64,000 nt of DNA from Musa acuminata AAA Group. Taxonomy: Eukaryota; Streptophyta; Magnoliopsida; Zingiberales; Musaceae. The position numbers and the translations under genes are program-made. The notes beneath the pieces were generated by a model. That model ran no database searches, had not been told where the DNA came from, and worked only from the letters and a program-made list of their open reading frames with translations. Below are positions 37,586-48,519 of this stretch, piece after piece. Where the stretch lies: positions 14,682,501 to 14,746,500 of the forward strand of contig NC_088327.1 in NCBI RefSeq assembly GCF_036884655.1. Direction: 5' to 3'. The first letter of the stretch is position 1, and the number at the start of each line of letters is the position of its first letter.

Positions 37586-39153
37586 TGTTAGGAACAAGTC
37601 GACATTAAGAGGGGGGGGGGAGTGAATTAGTGCAACGGATAAAAACATCGGTTTTGTAAAATCTTCGTTCGTCGAAAATTGATCTCAGAAAGTGTTTAAC
37701 TTTAAAGCGTTAAAAAAAATGTAATGAGCAAATAAAGTAAGTAAATCGGTTTGCAATATGAGAATTAAAAGCAGAACAAGAATGTAAACCAATTTATAGT
37801 GGTTCGGTCGTCGTGACCTACATCCACTCCACTGATTCTTCTTCTGTCGAGGCCACTAGCATCCACTAACGATCTTCTTTCAACGGGCGAAGATCAACTA
37901 CCCTTTTACACCCCTCTTCTCCTTTTTATAGGTTTAGGAGTCAACCTTTACAAGCACACACTCCTCCCTAAATAGAATTCTAAACTTAGAACTAGAGGAG
38001 GAGATTTCTCAAGTGATTACTATAGTGTTTTCTCACTTTTAAATAGTCTATGCTCGTGTGTTTTAACTAGGGATGAGAGGGGTATTTATAGGCCTCAAGT
38101 TGATTCAAACTTGGAGCCTAAAAATGTCTTATCTTGGGTTTTCAGGATACGGGTGGTACCACCGCCCAGTCTAGCGGTACCACCACTTGACACCCTACCA
38201 TTGGGTGGTACCACCACCCAGACTAGCAGTACCACCACTTGACAATCTCTCGGAGACTGTGTCTGGGCGGTACCACCGCCTGACACAATCTCAAAGACAA
38301 TGCCACGACGGTGCCACCTATTGGGTCATTGTTTGAGCCTTTCACTTGGCCCAATTCTGTCAATACATGGGCCCAACTGGCCCCTAATTGGGTTGGCCCA
38401 ATTCCAATCTTAATTATATGCTAACTATAAAATTTAAGACATTTACTAAGTTAAACAAGTCCATAAGTCTAGGTTTCTTCCAAATAGCTTCCGACGATCT
38501 TCCGGCAAACATTCGATGATCTCTTGGCAATGTTCCAGTGGACTCCTGGCAAGCTCTTGGACTTCACGACGATCTTTTTGGCGAGTTTCGATGAGCTTCT
38601 TTGGCAAGCTCCTGGACTTCTCGATCAATTCTGGTAGAACTTTCGATAAATGTCTAAATTTCCGACGAACTCTCGAACTCCCAATGAAATCGTATTCTTG
38701 ACTCTGAGACTTCATTTTGCTTTATGTCTTGCTATCGTAGTTAATCCTGCATACTTAAAAATCATTTCAATCTAGATAATTATTACTAAGCTAACCAAAT
38801 GTTGTTTGGCATGTCATTGGTTCATCGACGCTTCGTCCGATTCTTCAATGCATCGTCCTCTCTTATGACCTATTGCCCAATCGGCTAGTTGACCTCTGCA
38901 ACTCCAATATCCTTGGGGCAATATTTACTCTTCTTGGCTCGATGCCCGAACTCATAGCTCGAAGCCTTCTGTCAATACGTCGACCGATTCTCCGGCCCAA
39001 CGTCCAATCTTCTGACATATTTTCCTTCAGCCTAACATGATTCTTCCTGCTTTAATTGTCTCTCCCTGATCAAAGCATCCTGCATCACTCAAAACGCATA
39101 TCAAATCATAAACATTATCAATTGGTTTCATCATCAAAATATGAGATTCAATA
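37586..39153 (-). repeat. 3' LTR of Copia B
   Basis: G-run at about 37611-37620, GGTACCACCGCCC-type cluster at 38150-38285, and the conserved GTGGTTCGGTCGTCGTGACC block. A polypurine tract lies just inside the internal side (minus strand AAAAAGGGAGAGA). Confidence 0.85.
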
Positions 39154-40936
39154 ATCTCTCCCTTTTTGATGATGACAACCAATTGATGACGGAGTTAACC
39201 TTAACTCCTAGAGTTTAAACAAACTCCCCATATCAATATGCCATATTGATAGAACCTTGAATTCAAGTCATTGCAAATATTCATTATGAATATTTACAAC
39301 ACGTCATCATGCATAACATGATCATACTTCTCCCCCTTTGTCATCAACAAAAAGGAGAAGTGAAACTTTCAAGTGTTTGGAAATATAATGTCAAACATTG
39401 CATTTATCATCATTGTAATTTGTAAGTTAGCAAATTTAGCAATTGCTATATCATATTAGAACATGCAAGCTATCATGTTTTAGATATGCAAGTTTTACAA
39501 TATACAAGCTAGCAAATTTAAAAATGTGCAAGTTGGCATATTTACTTTTCTTTACGATGTTCAAACTAGCAAGTTTTTGAAATGTATAAGATAGTATCAT
39601 TTTTTCTTCTTTTTTTGAGAAGTGCAAGCTAGCAATTTTTCTCTTTAGAGATGTGCATACTAGCAATTTTTTCTCTCCCTTTGTCATTGGCAAAAAGAGG
39701 GGAACAAACAATACAATGGTGCACTTTATCAATTTGCAAATTATGACAAAGATAAAGTGTCATTCTTATTTCAAAATGTCATAATTGAGATAAATCTTGA
39801 TTTCAAATCAAAACAATTTTAATCATGATTCACATCATATCAGATGCAATACATCACATACATTATCATAATAAAAAGTATAAGTATTGCATGCATCATT
39901 CTAAATCATAAATATTTCACATCATGATAATGTCAATTTGTCAAATTACATCATACCATGCATGATCATAACTTATTCCCCTTTTATCATTGTAAACAAG
40001 AAAGAATAATGTAAGAACATGATGGTGTAAAATATTTTAATCATTTCAGGGTATACAAGCCATAAATATAAAGAAATCATGTCATGAAAGATAAGACCAC
40101 TTGAATACTAAAAGACACGATTCATTTTGATAAATCTCCTCTTAAATAATTAAAAGAAAGTTTTAGGAGATCAACTAATAAAAGATATTCAAAAGAAATT
40201 TTAAGTCATGAATTCCAAAAAAGACATTCTCTTTATTAAATAGCAAAAAGAAATATAGGAGTTAAAATGATATAATATCTTGATTTATGCGTAAGAAATC
40301 TCAAGTTATAAATCTCAAAAAAATCAAGATAAGTCTCGTTCAAATTCAAATCATCAAATCAAAATCATTTTCAAGAGATTTATAATAAAAAGACATAGAT
40401 AGATTCATTAATCTTTTCTTTTTGAAAAATAGAGAAATTAGAGAAAATTTTTAAGGCAAAAGCTTTCCTCTTTTTAGTGTTTTAATTCATGTGATTTATT
40501 TCATTTATGCCAAATAAAAACATGCATCAACGTTTAAAACCGAAAGTGCAAGATTTATTACGACAAAGATCAATAAAGCATAAATCACCCAAAAATCACC
40601 ATTACTTTAAATTATCATGCATAATTTCAAAAGATAAATTCATTAAGCACGATCATTATGCATCATTACATTATTTCATCAAGCATGATTTTATAAAGTA
40701 TTTTCAATCAAAAGCAATACGGAAATCATTAAGATACACATTATCATTAAAACATCTAGCATGATTTAAGTCTAACATTTTATTCCTTTATCATAACACA
40801 TGTAATTTTCATGATTATTTTCAAAATTACTAGAATGATAAGCATGATTCCTAATTTTTTACATTTACATTATTAAACATGTAATTAAGAAAAATAATTA
40901 TTCTAAATAAAATTAAAAAATAACTCATGAAAAGTA

Positions 40937-41900
40937 TTATGTAATTTCGAAATAAATTAAGGGCATTTTGATTACCTCATCGTTGAAGGTCGTTAAGGCA
41001 TAGTTTGCTACCTCGCCTTTGTTGATTTTCTCCTCGTTTTCGAAGGAGCTCGATTCATCCAAAGTCACATTCTTCTTCTTGCATTCATAGCAAGTAGTTG
41101 CGTTCTTTTTGTTCTTTAATTTTTGTTTCATGAACTTTTTAAATTTCATCGTGAGGAGTTCAAGTTCACCATCACTTGAGCTTATGCTCGAGTGGTCTTC
41201 GATTGTTCTTAGTCTGAAATCCTTCCTATCCTTTGGAAGGTTGTTCTCAAGTTCTTCACGTGCATTGCACGTCATTTCATAGGTCATTAGAAACCCGATA
41301 AGTTCTTCGATTAAAAAAGTATTCACAAATTTTGATTCTTGAATAGTCATTATTTTCAAATCCTAACTTTTATTAAGAGAACGTAAAATTTTGTTTACAA
41401 GTTCAAAATCCGAAAAACTTCTACCAAGTGATTTTAAACCATTGACGACATCCATAAAATGGGTGTATATGTCTCTAATGGTTTCGCTTGGTTTCATATG
41501 AAATAGTTTAAAATCGTGCATTAAAAGATTAACTTTTGAATCTTTAACTCTAGTAGTGCCTTCGTGTGTGATTTCGAGAGTATGTCATATATCGAAAGCT
41601 GTTTCATATAAACAAACCTGATTGAATTCACTTTTGTCTAAGGCGCAAAATAGAGCATTTATATTTCTAGCATTTAAAGAAAAAGTCTTCTTCACCAAAT
41701 CATTCTAATTGTTTATCGGAAGAGAAGACATTTGAAATCTATTTTCAACCATATTCCATAAATTTAGATCAATAGAAAGCATGAAAACTCTCATTCGAAT
41801 TTTCCAATATGTGTAGTCCATCCCATTAAACAAGGGAGGACGAATGAGAGAAAGTCCCTCTTGAAAGCCAAAAGGAGCCTTTTTTTTTTAATGTTAAACC
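40937..41900 (-). pseudogene. Copia B gag remnant
   Basis: The frame 41359-40937 reads FLMTYEMTCNAREELENNLP, then LLTMKFKKFMKQKLK and a half zinc knuckle CYECKKK, matching the corresponding region of Copia A gag. The more N-terminal part toward 41900 is broken by stops. Confidence 0.7.
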
Positions 41901-41931
41901 AAATGAGAAATCATGAGGCTCTGATACCAAC

Positions 41932-43548
41932 TGTTAGGAATGAGTCGGCACTAAGAGGGGGGGGGGGGGGGGGGAGGGTGAATTAGTGCAGCGGTAAAAA
42001 CTACAGGTTTTAAAAACTTTCATACGATAAAATCGATTCCGATGAAAATCGTTTTGTAAAGATAGCTTGAAAGCATATGCTAGCATAAGCGTAGTAAAAG
42101 CATAGCAAGGAGGAGAGGCAGTTTGCTATAAAAGTAAATTGCTCAAAGTAAATGCAAATCGATTTATAGTGGTTCGGTCGTCGTGACCTACATCCACTCC
42201 TCTGATTTCTCTTCCGTCGAGGCCACCGACATCTACTATCGATCTTCCTTTAATAGGCAAAGATCAACCTCTTTCTTACACCCCTCTTCTCTTTTTATCG
42301 AGTTTAGGAGACAACCCTTACAAGCACTCACTCCTCTCTTAACAAAATTCTAAACTTTAGACTAGAGGAGGGGATCTCTCAAGTGATTGCAATAGCGTTT
42401 TTGTACTTTTAAGCTCTTTGTGCTTATGTAACTTAACTAAGGATGAGAGGGGTATTTCTAGGCTTCAAGTTGATTCAAATTTGGAGCCTAAAAATATCTC
42501 ATCCCGGGTTTCCCGGGTTTGGGCAATACCACCGCCCAGTCTAGCGGTACCACCACTTGGGAGGCTGTGTCTGGGCGGTACCACCGCTCAGACTAGCAGT
42601 ACCACCGCCTGCAGCCTCTCGGAGAATGTATCTGGGCGGTATCATTGCCCAGACCGATGGTACCACCGCTTGACACAGTCTCGGAGACTGTGCCACGACG
42701 GTGCCACCTTTTATTGGGCCTAACACAGTCCTTACATGGGCTCAATTGGCCCCTAATTGGGTTGGTACAAATTTAATCCCAATTATGTGCTAACTATGAA
42801 ATCTAAGATATTTACTAAGCTAAACAAGTCCGAAGTCTAGTTTCTTCCAGCGAGCTTCTAGCAATTCTTCCGGCGAACTTCCGACGATCTCTCAGCAATG
42901 TTCCAATGGACATCTGGCAAGCACCCAAACTTTACGATGATCTTCTTGGTGAGTTCTGACGAGCTTCTTTGGCAAGCTCCTGAACTTCTCGGTTGGTTCT
43001 GGTAGAACTTCCGACGAATGCCTAGACTTCCGACGAACTCTCGAACTCCCAACGAAATTACGTTCTTGACTCCGGGACTTCACTTTGCTCGCGTTCTTGA
43101 CTCCGGGACTTCACTTTGCTTTATGCCTTGCTATCATAGTTAATCCTGCATGTAAAACACACTTCGATCTAGACAATTAATACTAAGTATGAATCATATT
43201 GTCCGGCATGTCATTGGTTCATCGACGCTTCGTCCGATTCTTCGGCGCATCGTCCTCTCTTGCGGCTTATTGCCCAATCGGCTAGTTGACCTCCGCAACT
43301 CCGATATCCTTAGCGCAATATCCGCTCTTCTTAGCCCGATGCTCGAACTCATGGCCCAAAGTCTTCTGTCGATACGTCGACCGATCCTCCAATCCAACGT
43401 CTAATCTTCTGACATGTTTTCCTCCGGTCCAACATGATTCTTTCTACTTTAATTGTCTCTCTATTATCGAAGCATTACGCGTCACTCAAAACACATATCA
43501 AATCATAAATATTATCAATTAGTTTCATCATCAAAATTTGATATTAAA
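41932..43548 (-). repeat. 5' LTR of Copia B
   Basis: Starts TGTTAGGAATGAG with a long G-run (about 41957-41974). The GCGGTACCACCGC-type cluster is at 42535-42710. A short internal tandem duplication (GTTCTTGACTCCGGGACTTC twice) lies at 43062-43115. The right end is degraded (GATATTAAA where GAGATTCAACA is expected). Confidence 0.85.
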
Positions 43549-43550
43549 CG

Positions 43551-43955
43551 TCATAGTAAAATATATTAGAGTGGACACATGCCTTATCCCATGTATCGTT
43601 AATTGAAAAAAAAAATGATGTGACATTCATATAAGGTACACTTATTATCATCCTATCGATTTGTACTCATCATTTCCCTAAAACGAACTATGTACGGTAA
43701 TATTTTAAGGATAAATACTTGTCTCATGGCATATGACACTCATCCATGGAACATTCGTACTTATAAAGGCATTGTAAACTTCATATTTTAAAATTAATAA
43801 ATGAATGAATAAATATGTGGGAGGTTATAATAACAAAACAAGTAATGTGAGATACCTAAGTGAGGAACAAGTCGAGGAATAGGATATATTAACTGATATA
43901 TTAACTCAAATATGACTGATTTAATCCTTTAATTATATCTTGTCTAGAACTAACT

Positions 43956-44003
<48 letters not shown>

Positions 44004-44480
44004 TTTTCTTAATATAATTATTTTATATTTATTAAATATTATTTAAATTAATCAAAAAAATTAATTAAATTATGATTGAAAATATGAGTTAACATCCTCA
44101 CATGTCTTTTCCAAACTTTTTGATTTCATCACCTCTCAATATACCTTTGATTTTTATTTTTAATTATCCCACCCTACACCAGTCACCCCTATTTTAGCTA
44201 ATCTAGCATTTTGGTGACTGCAAATGCAGTTTGTCAGCTACAGTACTATCAAGTTCAATGCAGAAATCAAATAAAAGAAAATAAGATCGTCATCTCAGTG
44301 GGAGAGGCACTTGTGCTTCGTATATATATATATATGAATTCTTATATTGGTAGAAGAAGTTGTTTCCGAATGTGCGCAGGAAGATGGCAAACTAAATTTG
44401 CACCTCTGCCGTGTGTATATATGTATACCTCCCCACCCACCCTAATAGCTGCATCCAAACTACTGCCTTCAGGGACCGCC
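43551..44480 (+). promoter_or_regulatory. HKT copy 2 upstream region (duplicated block)
   Basis: From CATAGTAAAATATATTAGAG onward this matches 55236-56193 upstream of copy 3, including a long (AT)n tract (43960-44002 here, 55676-55720 there). TATA-like (AT)n sequence also precedes the reading frame at about 44321-44334. Confidence 0.6.
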
Positions 44481-45616
44481 ATGGCTGTCACGGCCATTAC
44501 TTCCCACACGAAAAGCTTCATCCATAAACTCTCACGTTCCACTGAATCTATTCCCACCCTCGTCGCCTCTCTCTATCGATTTCTACTCTTTCAGGCTAAT
44601 TCATTCTGGATCCAGTCCTGTTACCTCTTCTCTTTGTCTATGGCTGGTTTCTTACTTCTAAAGATACTGCCTCTGAGAGACGTGACGAGTAAGCCTACCA
44701 ACGTCGACCTGCTCTTCATGTCGGTGTCAGATAACACAGTCTCAAGCATGGATGCCATGGAAATGGAGGTGTTCTCCAACTACCAGCTCGGAGTTCTAAC
44801 TCTTCTAATGGTGATTCGAGGAGAGGTTTTCGTTTCCCTGCTTGGTCTCCACTTCGCAAAGATCAAGTCCCAGATGAAGGATTCTTCACTCGATGCATCT
44901 GGCATGGAACTCGCTACTCTCCCCGATCAAGCCGAGCCCGGACACCAGAAACCCAACCTGATGCCTCCCGACATGACAGTACTGGACATGAAATCTAGCT
45001 CTAGAAAGCACCTGTTCTTTGTGGCGTTGGGCTATCTCATAGTAGCTCACGTGGTTGGTTTCCTGCTCATCCTTGTTTACCTGCGACTTGTCCCAGATGC
45101 CGGAACTGTGCTTGACCGAAAGGGTATCAATGCGTCCATGTTTTCCATATTTACGACGGTCGCTACCTTCGCCAACTGCGGCTTCGTGCTCACCAATGAG
45201 AATATGGTGGTGTTTAGGACTTGTTCTGGCCTCCTACTGATAGTTATAGTGCAAGCACTCGTCGGAAACACGATGTACGCCTCGAGTTTGAGGGTATTCA
45301 TCTGGCTCTTGAAGAAGCTCACCAAGCGGCAGGAGTACGATTACCTGCTAAATAACTACGGGGAGATGGGTTATGATCACTTGCTTCCTGGCCCTCATGC
45401 ATTGTGCTTGGCACTCACCGTGGCGGGGCTTCTGCTTCTACAACTCATACTGTTCTGCTGCATGGAGTGGACGTCCGACAGCTTAACTGGGCTGAGCACG
45501 TATCAGAAGATCGTCGGTGCCATGTTCCTGTCAGTGAACTCACGCTACGCCGGAGAATCCATTGTTGTCCTCTCAGCTATCTCTCCGGCCATCCTGGTGT
45601 TGTTTGTCGTGATGAT
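44481..45616 (+). pseudogene. HKT1: HKT copy 2, exon 1 only (truncated)
   Basis: ATG at 44481 (GCCATGG context), 378 codons plus two bases, ending at the same exon 1/intron 1 boundary as copy 1 (AT before GTTAGT). It carries pore loops 1-3: Ser89 (NTVSSMD), the Gly of FANCGF and the Gly of NSRYAGE. No sequence like exon 2 (YIPPYT) or exon 3 (TTGYSCKRQ) exists before HKT copy 3. Reading through the donor gives only a short tail ending HLFSHTL. Against copy 3 it differs at about 23 residues, with radical changes at conserved sites: Asp84 for Ala (SVSDNTVSS), Arg113 for Gly (MVIRGEVF), Val363 for Asp (ESIVVLS). Probably a decaying pseudogene. A transcript remains possible because the frame is fully open. 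Confidence 0.85.
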
Positions 45617-45659
45617 GTTAGTACACCTTTTTTCCCATACACTATAAAATCATTTTTAA

Positions 45660-46140
45660 TTGGATAATACATATTATAGATCGAATTAGATTTTGATTAT
45701 AGTTTATAAATCAATAGAAATGAAGTTTAATTATGATAGAATTCCTTAGAAGATGACTTAACATAAAAGAATATCTCAATTATTTGTCCTAGATCATCTA
45801 CTCTCGTCTATAAATTGATAGGACCTCTTAAAATACTCAATACGTGACGTGACAACATATAGAAGAGAGATTATTCTCTCGTCTCCCCTTTGTCCATATT
45901 TCATTGTTTATAGTGGTCTTGTGAAAGAATATGAAGAGATGATAATACGAGTCTAGTTATCCTTGTAAATCAATATCGTTATAGTTTTCAAATCGAATGA
46001 CGATATACTTGCAAATTAGATAAAAATGTTCTAAATGGTATCGAAAGCTATATACATTTAAATTCAATATATGATTATTTGATTTTAGTGCTTGACATTA
46101 AAGTTTTTTTACATAACAGAAGCATGATTACAAAAGCATG
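45660..46140 (+). repeat. LTR-like dispersed repeat R, copy 3
   Basis: Lies where HKT intron 1 should continue. It has TCTATAAATTGATAGGACC, then CGAGTCTAGTTATCCTTGTA, then TGGTATCGAAAGC (about 46038), the clearest primer-site-like block of the four copies. Confidence 0.55.
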
Positions 46141-46555
46141 ATTTTAGTGCTTGAATGATTCGTCTGTGCTATGGATTTGCTTTTTTATCTCATTCATCTT
46201 ATTACTTGCAAGTGATGCAAAGTCTCTTGCCTTATATAGGTAAAGCCGGGGACGGCATGTTGCCCATGTTTGATCGATGGGCTACCATTGGTAGCTTGTT
46301 GTTAGCGATAGCACCATTAAGGGCGATAGCCTCTATTGGTCATCGACTATAGACTAGACGGATGGCTGCTACAGGAAATGATTGTAGTTTCCAATAGCCT
46401 TGGCAACATAATTCCTATGATGGTGTCGTTGTGTGTGGTAATTGCGACTGTGGGTAACGACTACCTTGAGTAGCATCACTATTGCTTACGACGGTAGGAT
46501 CTGGCTATAGGTGGCACTGCACACGCAATAGTGCTACTTCATGCGGTAACACAAG

Positions 46556-48025
46556 TGTAAGAAAATCTAGGGGCAACATCACATGCTCAGCGAAAGAATA
46601 AAAAATAAAAATCCCAAATTTCCCAAAAAGGTACTCATCGTCGTGCGAAGATTTGTGCACAAAATCCACGAAACTAAAAATCATGTGTGAGATAGTTGTG
46701 TTACCTAGGGAGATTGTATATCCCTGAATCCCTATAGAACTGTAAGAGAGGATGAAGAAGGTCTAATGTCCTCCTCTCTAGTAGTGATCCATACACATGT
46801 CATTACGAGTGATTTGCTTGTAGGGCACTTATGACTATCATTATTAGGTATTTGATCTCCATCCAACCACCCAAGCCTTTTAGATTAATGGATCTCTATC
46901 TAATAATCTCTCATTGGAACTTATTAGATCTCATCTATAGGATTCAATAATTCAGGGGCTTATTGGATATCCAATAAGATAAGGGCTATGGAGGATATCT
47001 CATATTTGAACCTCTACTCATCGTAATGCCTACCATATGTGTGTGACCTTTTATGCTGAATATTGAACTAACCGTGAATTATACCTGTCATAACTCCTTT
47101 TGGCTCAATGAATTATTTTCTTCATAATAATTTACTTGACTAATCGATTGCGGACGTACTAGGCCACTATATCGCAGCCCCTAGACGATACAGGGGAATC
47201 CAATCCTTTGGACATATTTATTCTCAATTACGGTGTACCTATAGTCCTCATCTATTTAATATCCCAAAAACTGTAGACCGGGCATGGTGTTGTCATACCT
47301 ATACGGTTTTTACTTGAGTCTCGCTCTAATTGGATTCTCCCAAAGAACTATTTCTCTCTCAATCCGAATAACCCTAGCTAAGGATTTGTTTGAGCAAGAA
47401 TATATGAGATATTCCTCTCATGACATCGGGAGCAGATGATCCTCTATCGACACTCAATAGCTCTCGTAAGGTTGATTATCACTCTTGATAGCCTACTATG
47501 CTAGATCTGGAACTTCCAAACCTATAAGTTTGATATCCAAGAGTGGAGTACTCATATAAGACATTTTTAGTGTCTTAAGTCTAAGGACCAAGTACACCAT
47601 TGGGATAACGGAATCGCTGTCTGACAATGAGGTATCATAAACCATCTCAGCATTCTATGAGCGGATCAATCAATGAACTCATTCTCTAATGAGCACCTGC
47701 ACTACAGCCCTTGTGTCCCCAAACGAGCATCTATGAGACTAACTACTTCCATCATATGGATTGGTATACAACATACTAGTCTATCATGTAATCTCGATGT
47801 CCCTCTCGAATAACCTATGACAAGATTATTTAGGGTTTGTGTTTAAAGGTGAATTGGTCTCATTATCATGATCTATCACAATCTGATTCTCATTGGACAG
47901 ATCCATGGACATCACAATATATATATATGTATATATATATATATGTATGTATATATATACATATGTATATGTATATATATATATATATATGTATATGTAT
48001 ATATATGTATATATATGTATATATA

Positions 48026-48058
<33 letters not shown>

Positions 48059-48062
48059 ATAT

Positions 48063-48103
<41 letters not shown>

Positions 48104-48238
48104 TATATGTATATATATACGTAATAAATAATATAAAGTGATAAAAATATCAAATAATATAATAAATAAAAAGAATGTGTATTATGTCACATATGCCATC
48201 ACTCACATAATTGGCTTACAGGGCACCTATGACTAGCA
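46556..48238 (-). mobile_element. Gypsy-type LTR G2, inverted relative to G1
   Basis: About 1.68 kb, bounded by TGTAAGAAAATC (left) and GACTAGCA (right). It is the reverse complement of G1 over its length, and uninterrupted at the position where Copia A sits in G1 (about 47021-47030). An (AT)n/(TATG)n tract (47921-48118) expands it. To its left, 46150-46555 is leader-like sequence that is also found at 61575-61988 beside HKT copy 3. Confidence 0.7.
47921..48118. repeat. Long TATATG-type AT repeat
   Basis: About 200 bp of TATA/TATG units. It yields overlapping Tyr-Ile-rich frames on the plus strand that are artefacts. Confidence 0.95.
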
Positions 48239-48239
48239 T

Positions 48240-48518
48240 TTAGTTCATCCGAACTCCCAACGAATTTTTTATTTGTCATCCGAACCTTCGGCATATCGCT
48301 CGATCCATCGGCATGTTGATTCCCACAACATTTGATCTTGGCATATTGTTCAATTCTTCAGGCCTGATTCTCGATCTCTGACTTCGGCTTAACATCTGAT
48401 TCTTCTACTTTAATTATTTTATCTTTTCATAATCGAAGTTAGTCCTGCATTACTTTTCTCAAAACATAGATTATATTATAAACTTATAAATTAATTTCAT
48501 AATCAAAATATGAGATTC
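48240..48518 (-). repeat. Fragment of SIRE-like Copia LTR
   Basis: Contains the LTR end landmarks found in Copia A and B: CCTGCA, then CATAATCAAAATATGAGATTCAAC at the right border, cut at the left by the G2 LTR. Confidence 0.65.
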
Positions 48519-48519
48519 A

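Larger units (their letters stand above)
37586..43548 (-). mobile_element. Gag-only SIRE-like Copia element B (non-autonomous)
   Basis: Left LTR 37586-39153 (TGTTAGGAACAAG to GAGATTCAATA), right LTR 41932-about 43548. On the minus strand the right LTR end CCTAACAG runs into TTGGTATCAGAGCC, a perfect Met-tRNA primer site. The internal region of about 2.8 kb has gag remnants near the primer site (40937-41900) and no protease, integrase or RT motifs. The rest is AT-rich filler. It belongs to the same family as Copia A by LTR landmarks. No target duplication is visible: the left flank is CAAAAGA (Gypsy leader) while the right flank is the HKT copy 2 upstream region. Confidence 0.8.

Noticed and set aside
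45160..45325. Antisense frames inside the HKT exons (for example 45077-45325, 56790-57038)
   Set aside because: Conserved between copies only because the HKT sense strand is conserved. No own promoter or domain.
47837..48141. Overlapping plus-strand frames rich in Tyr, Ile, Met
   Set aside because: They are translations of the TATATG microsatellite inside LTR G2, not genes.
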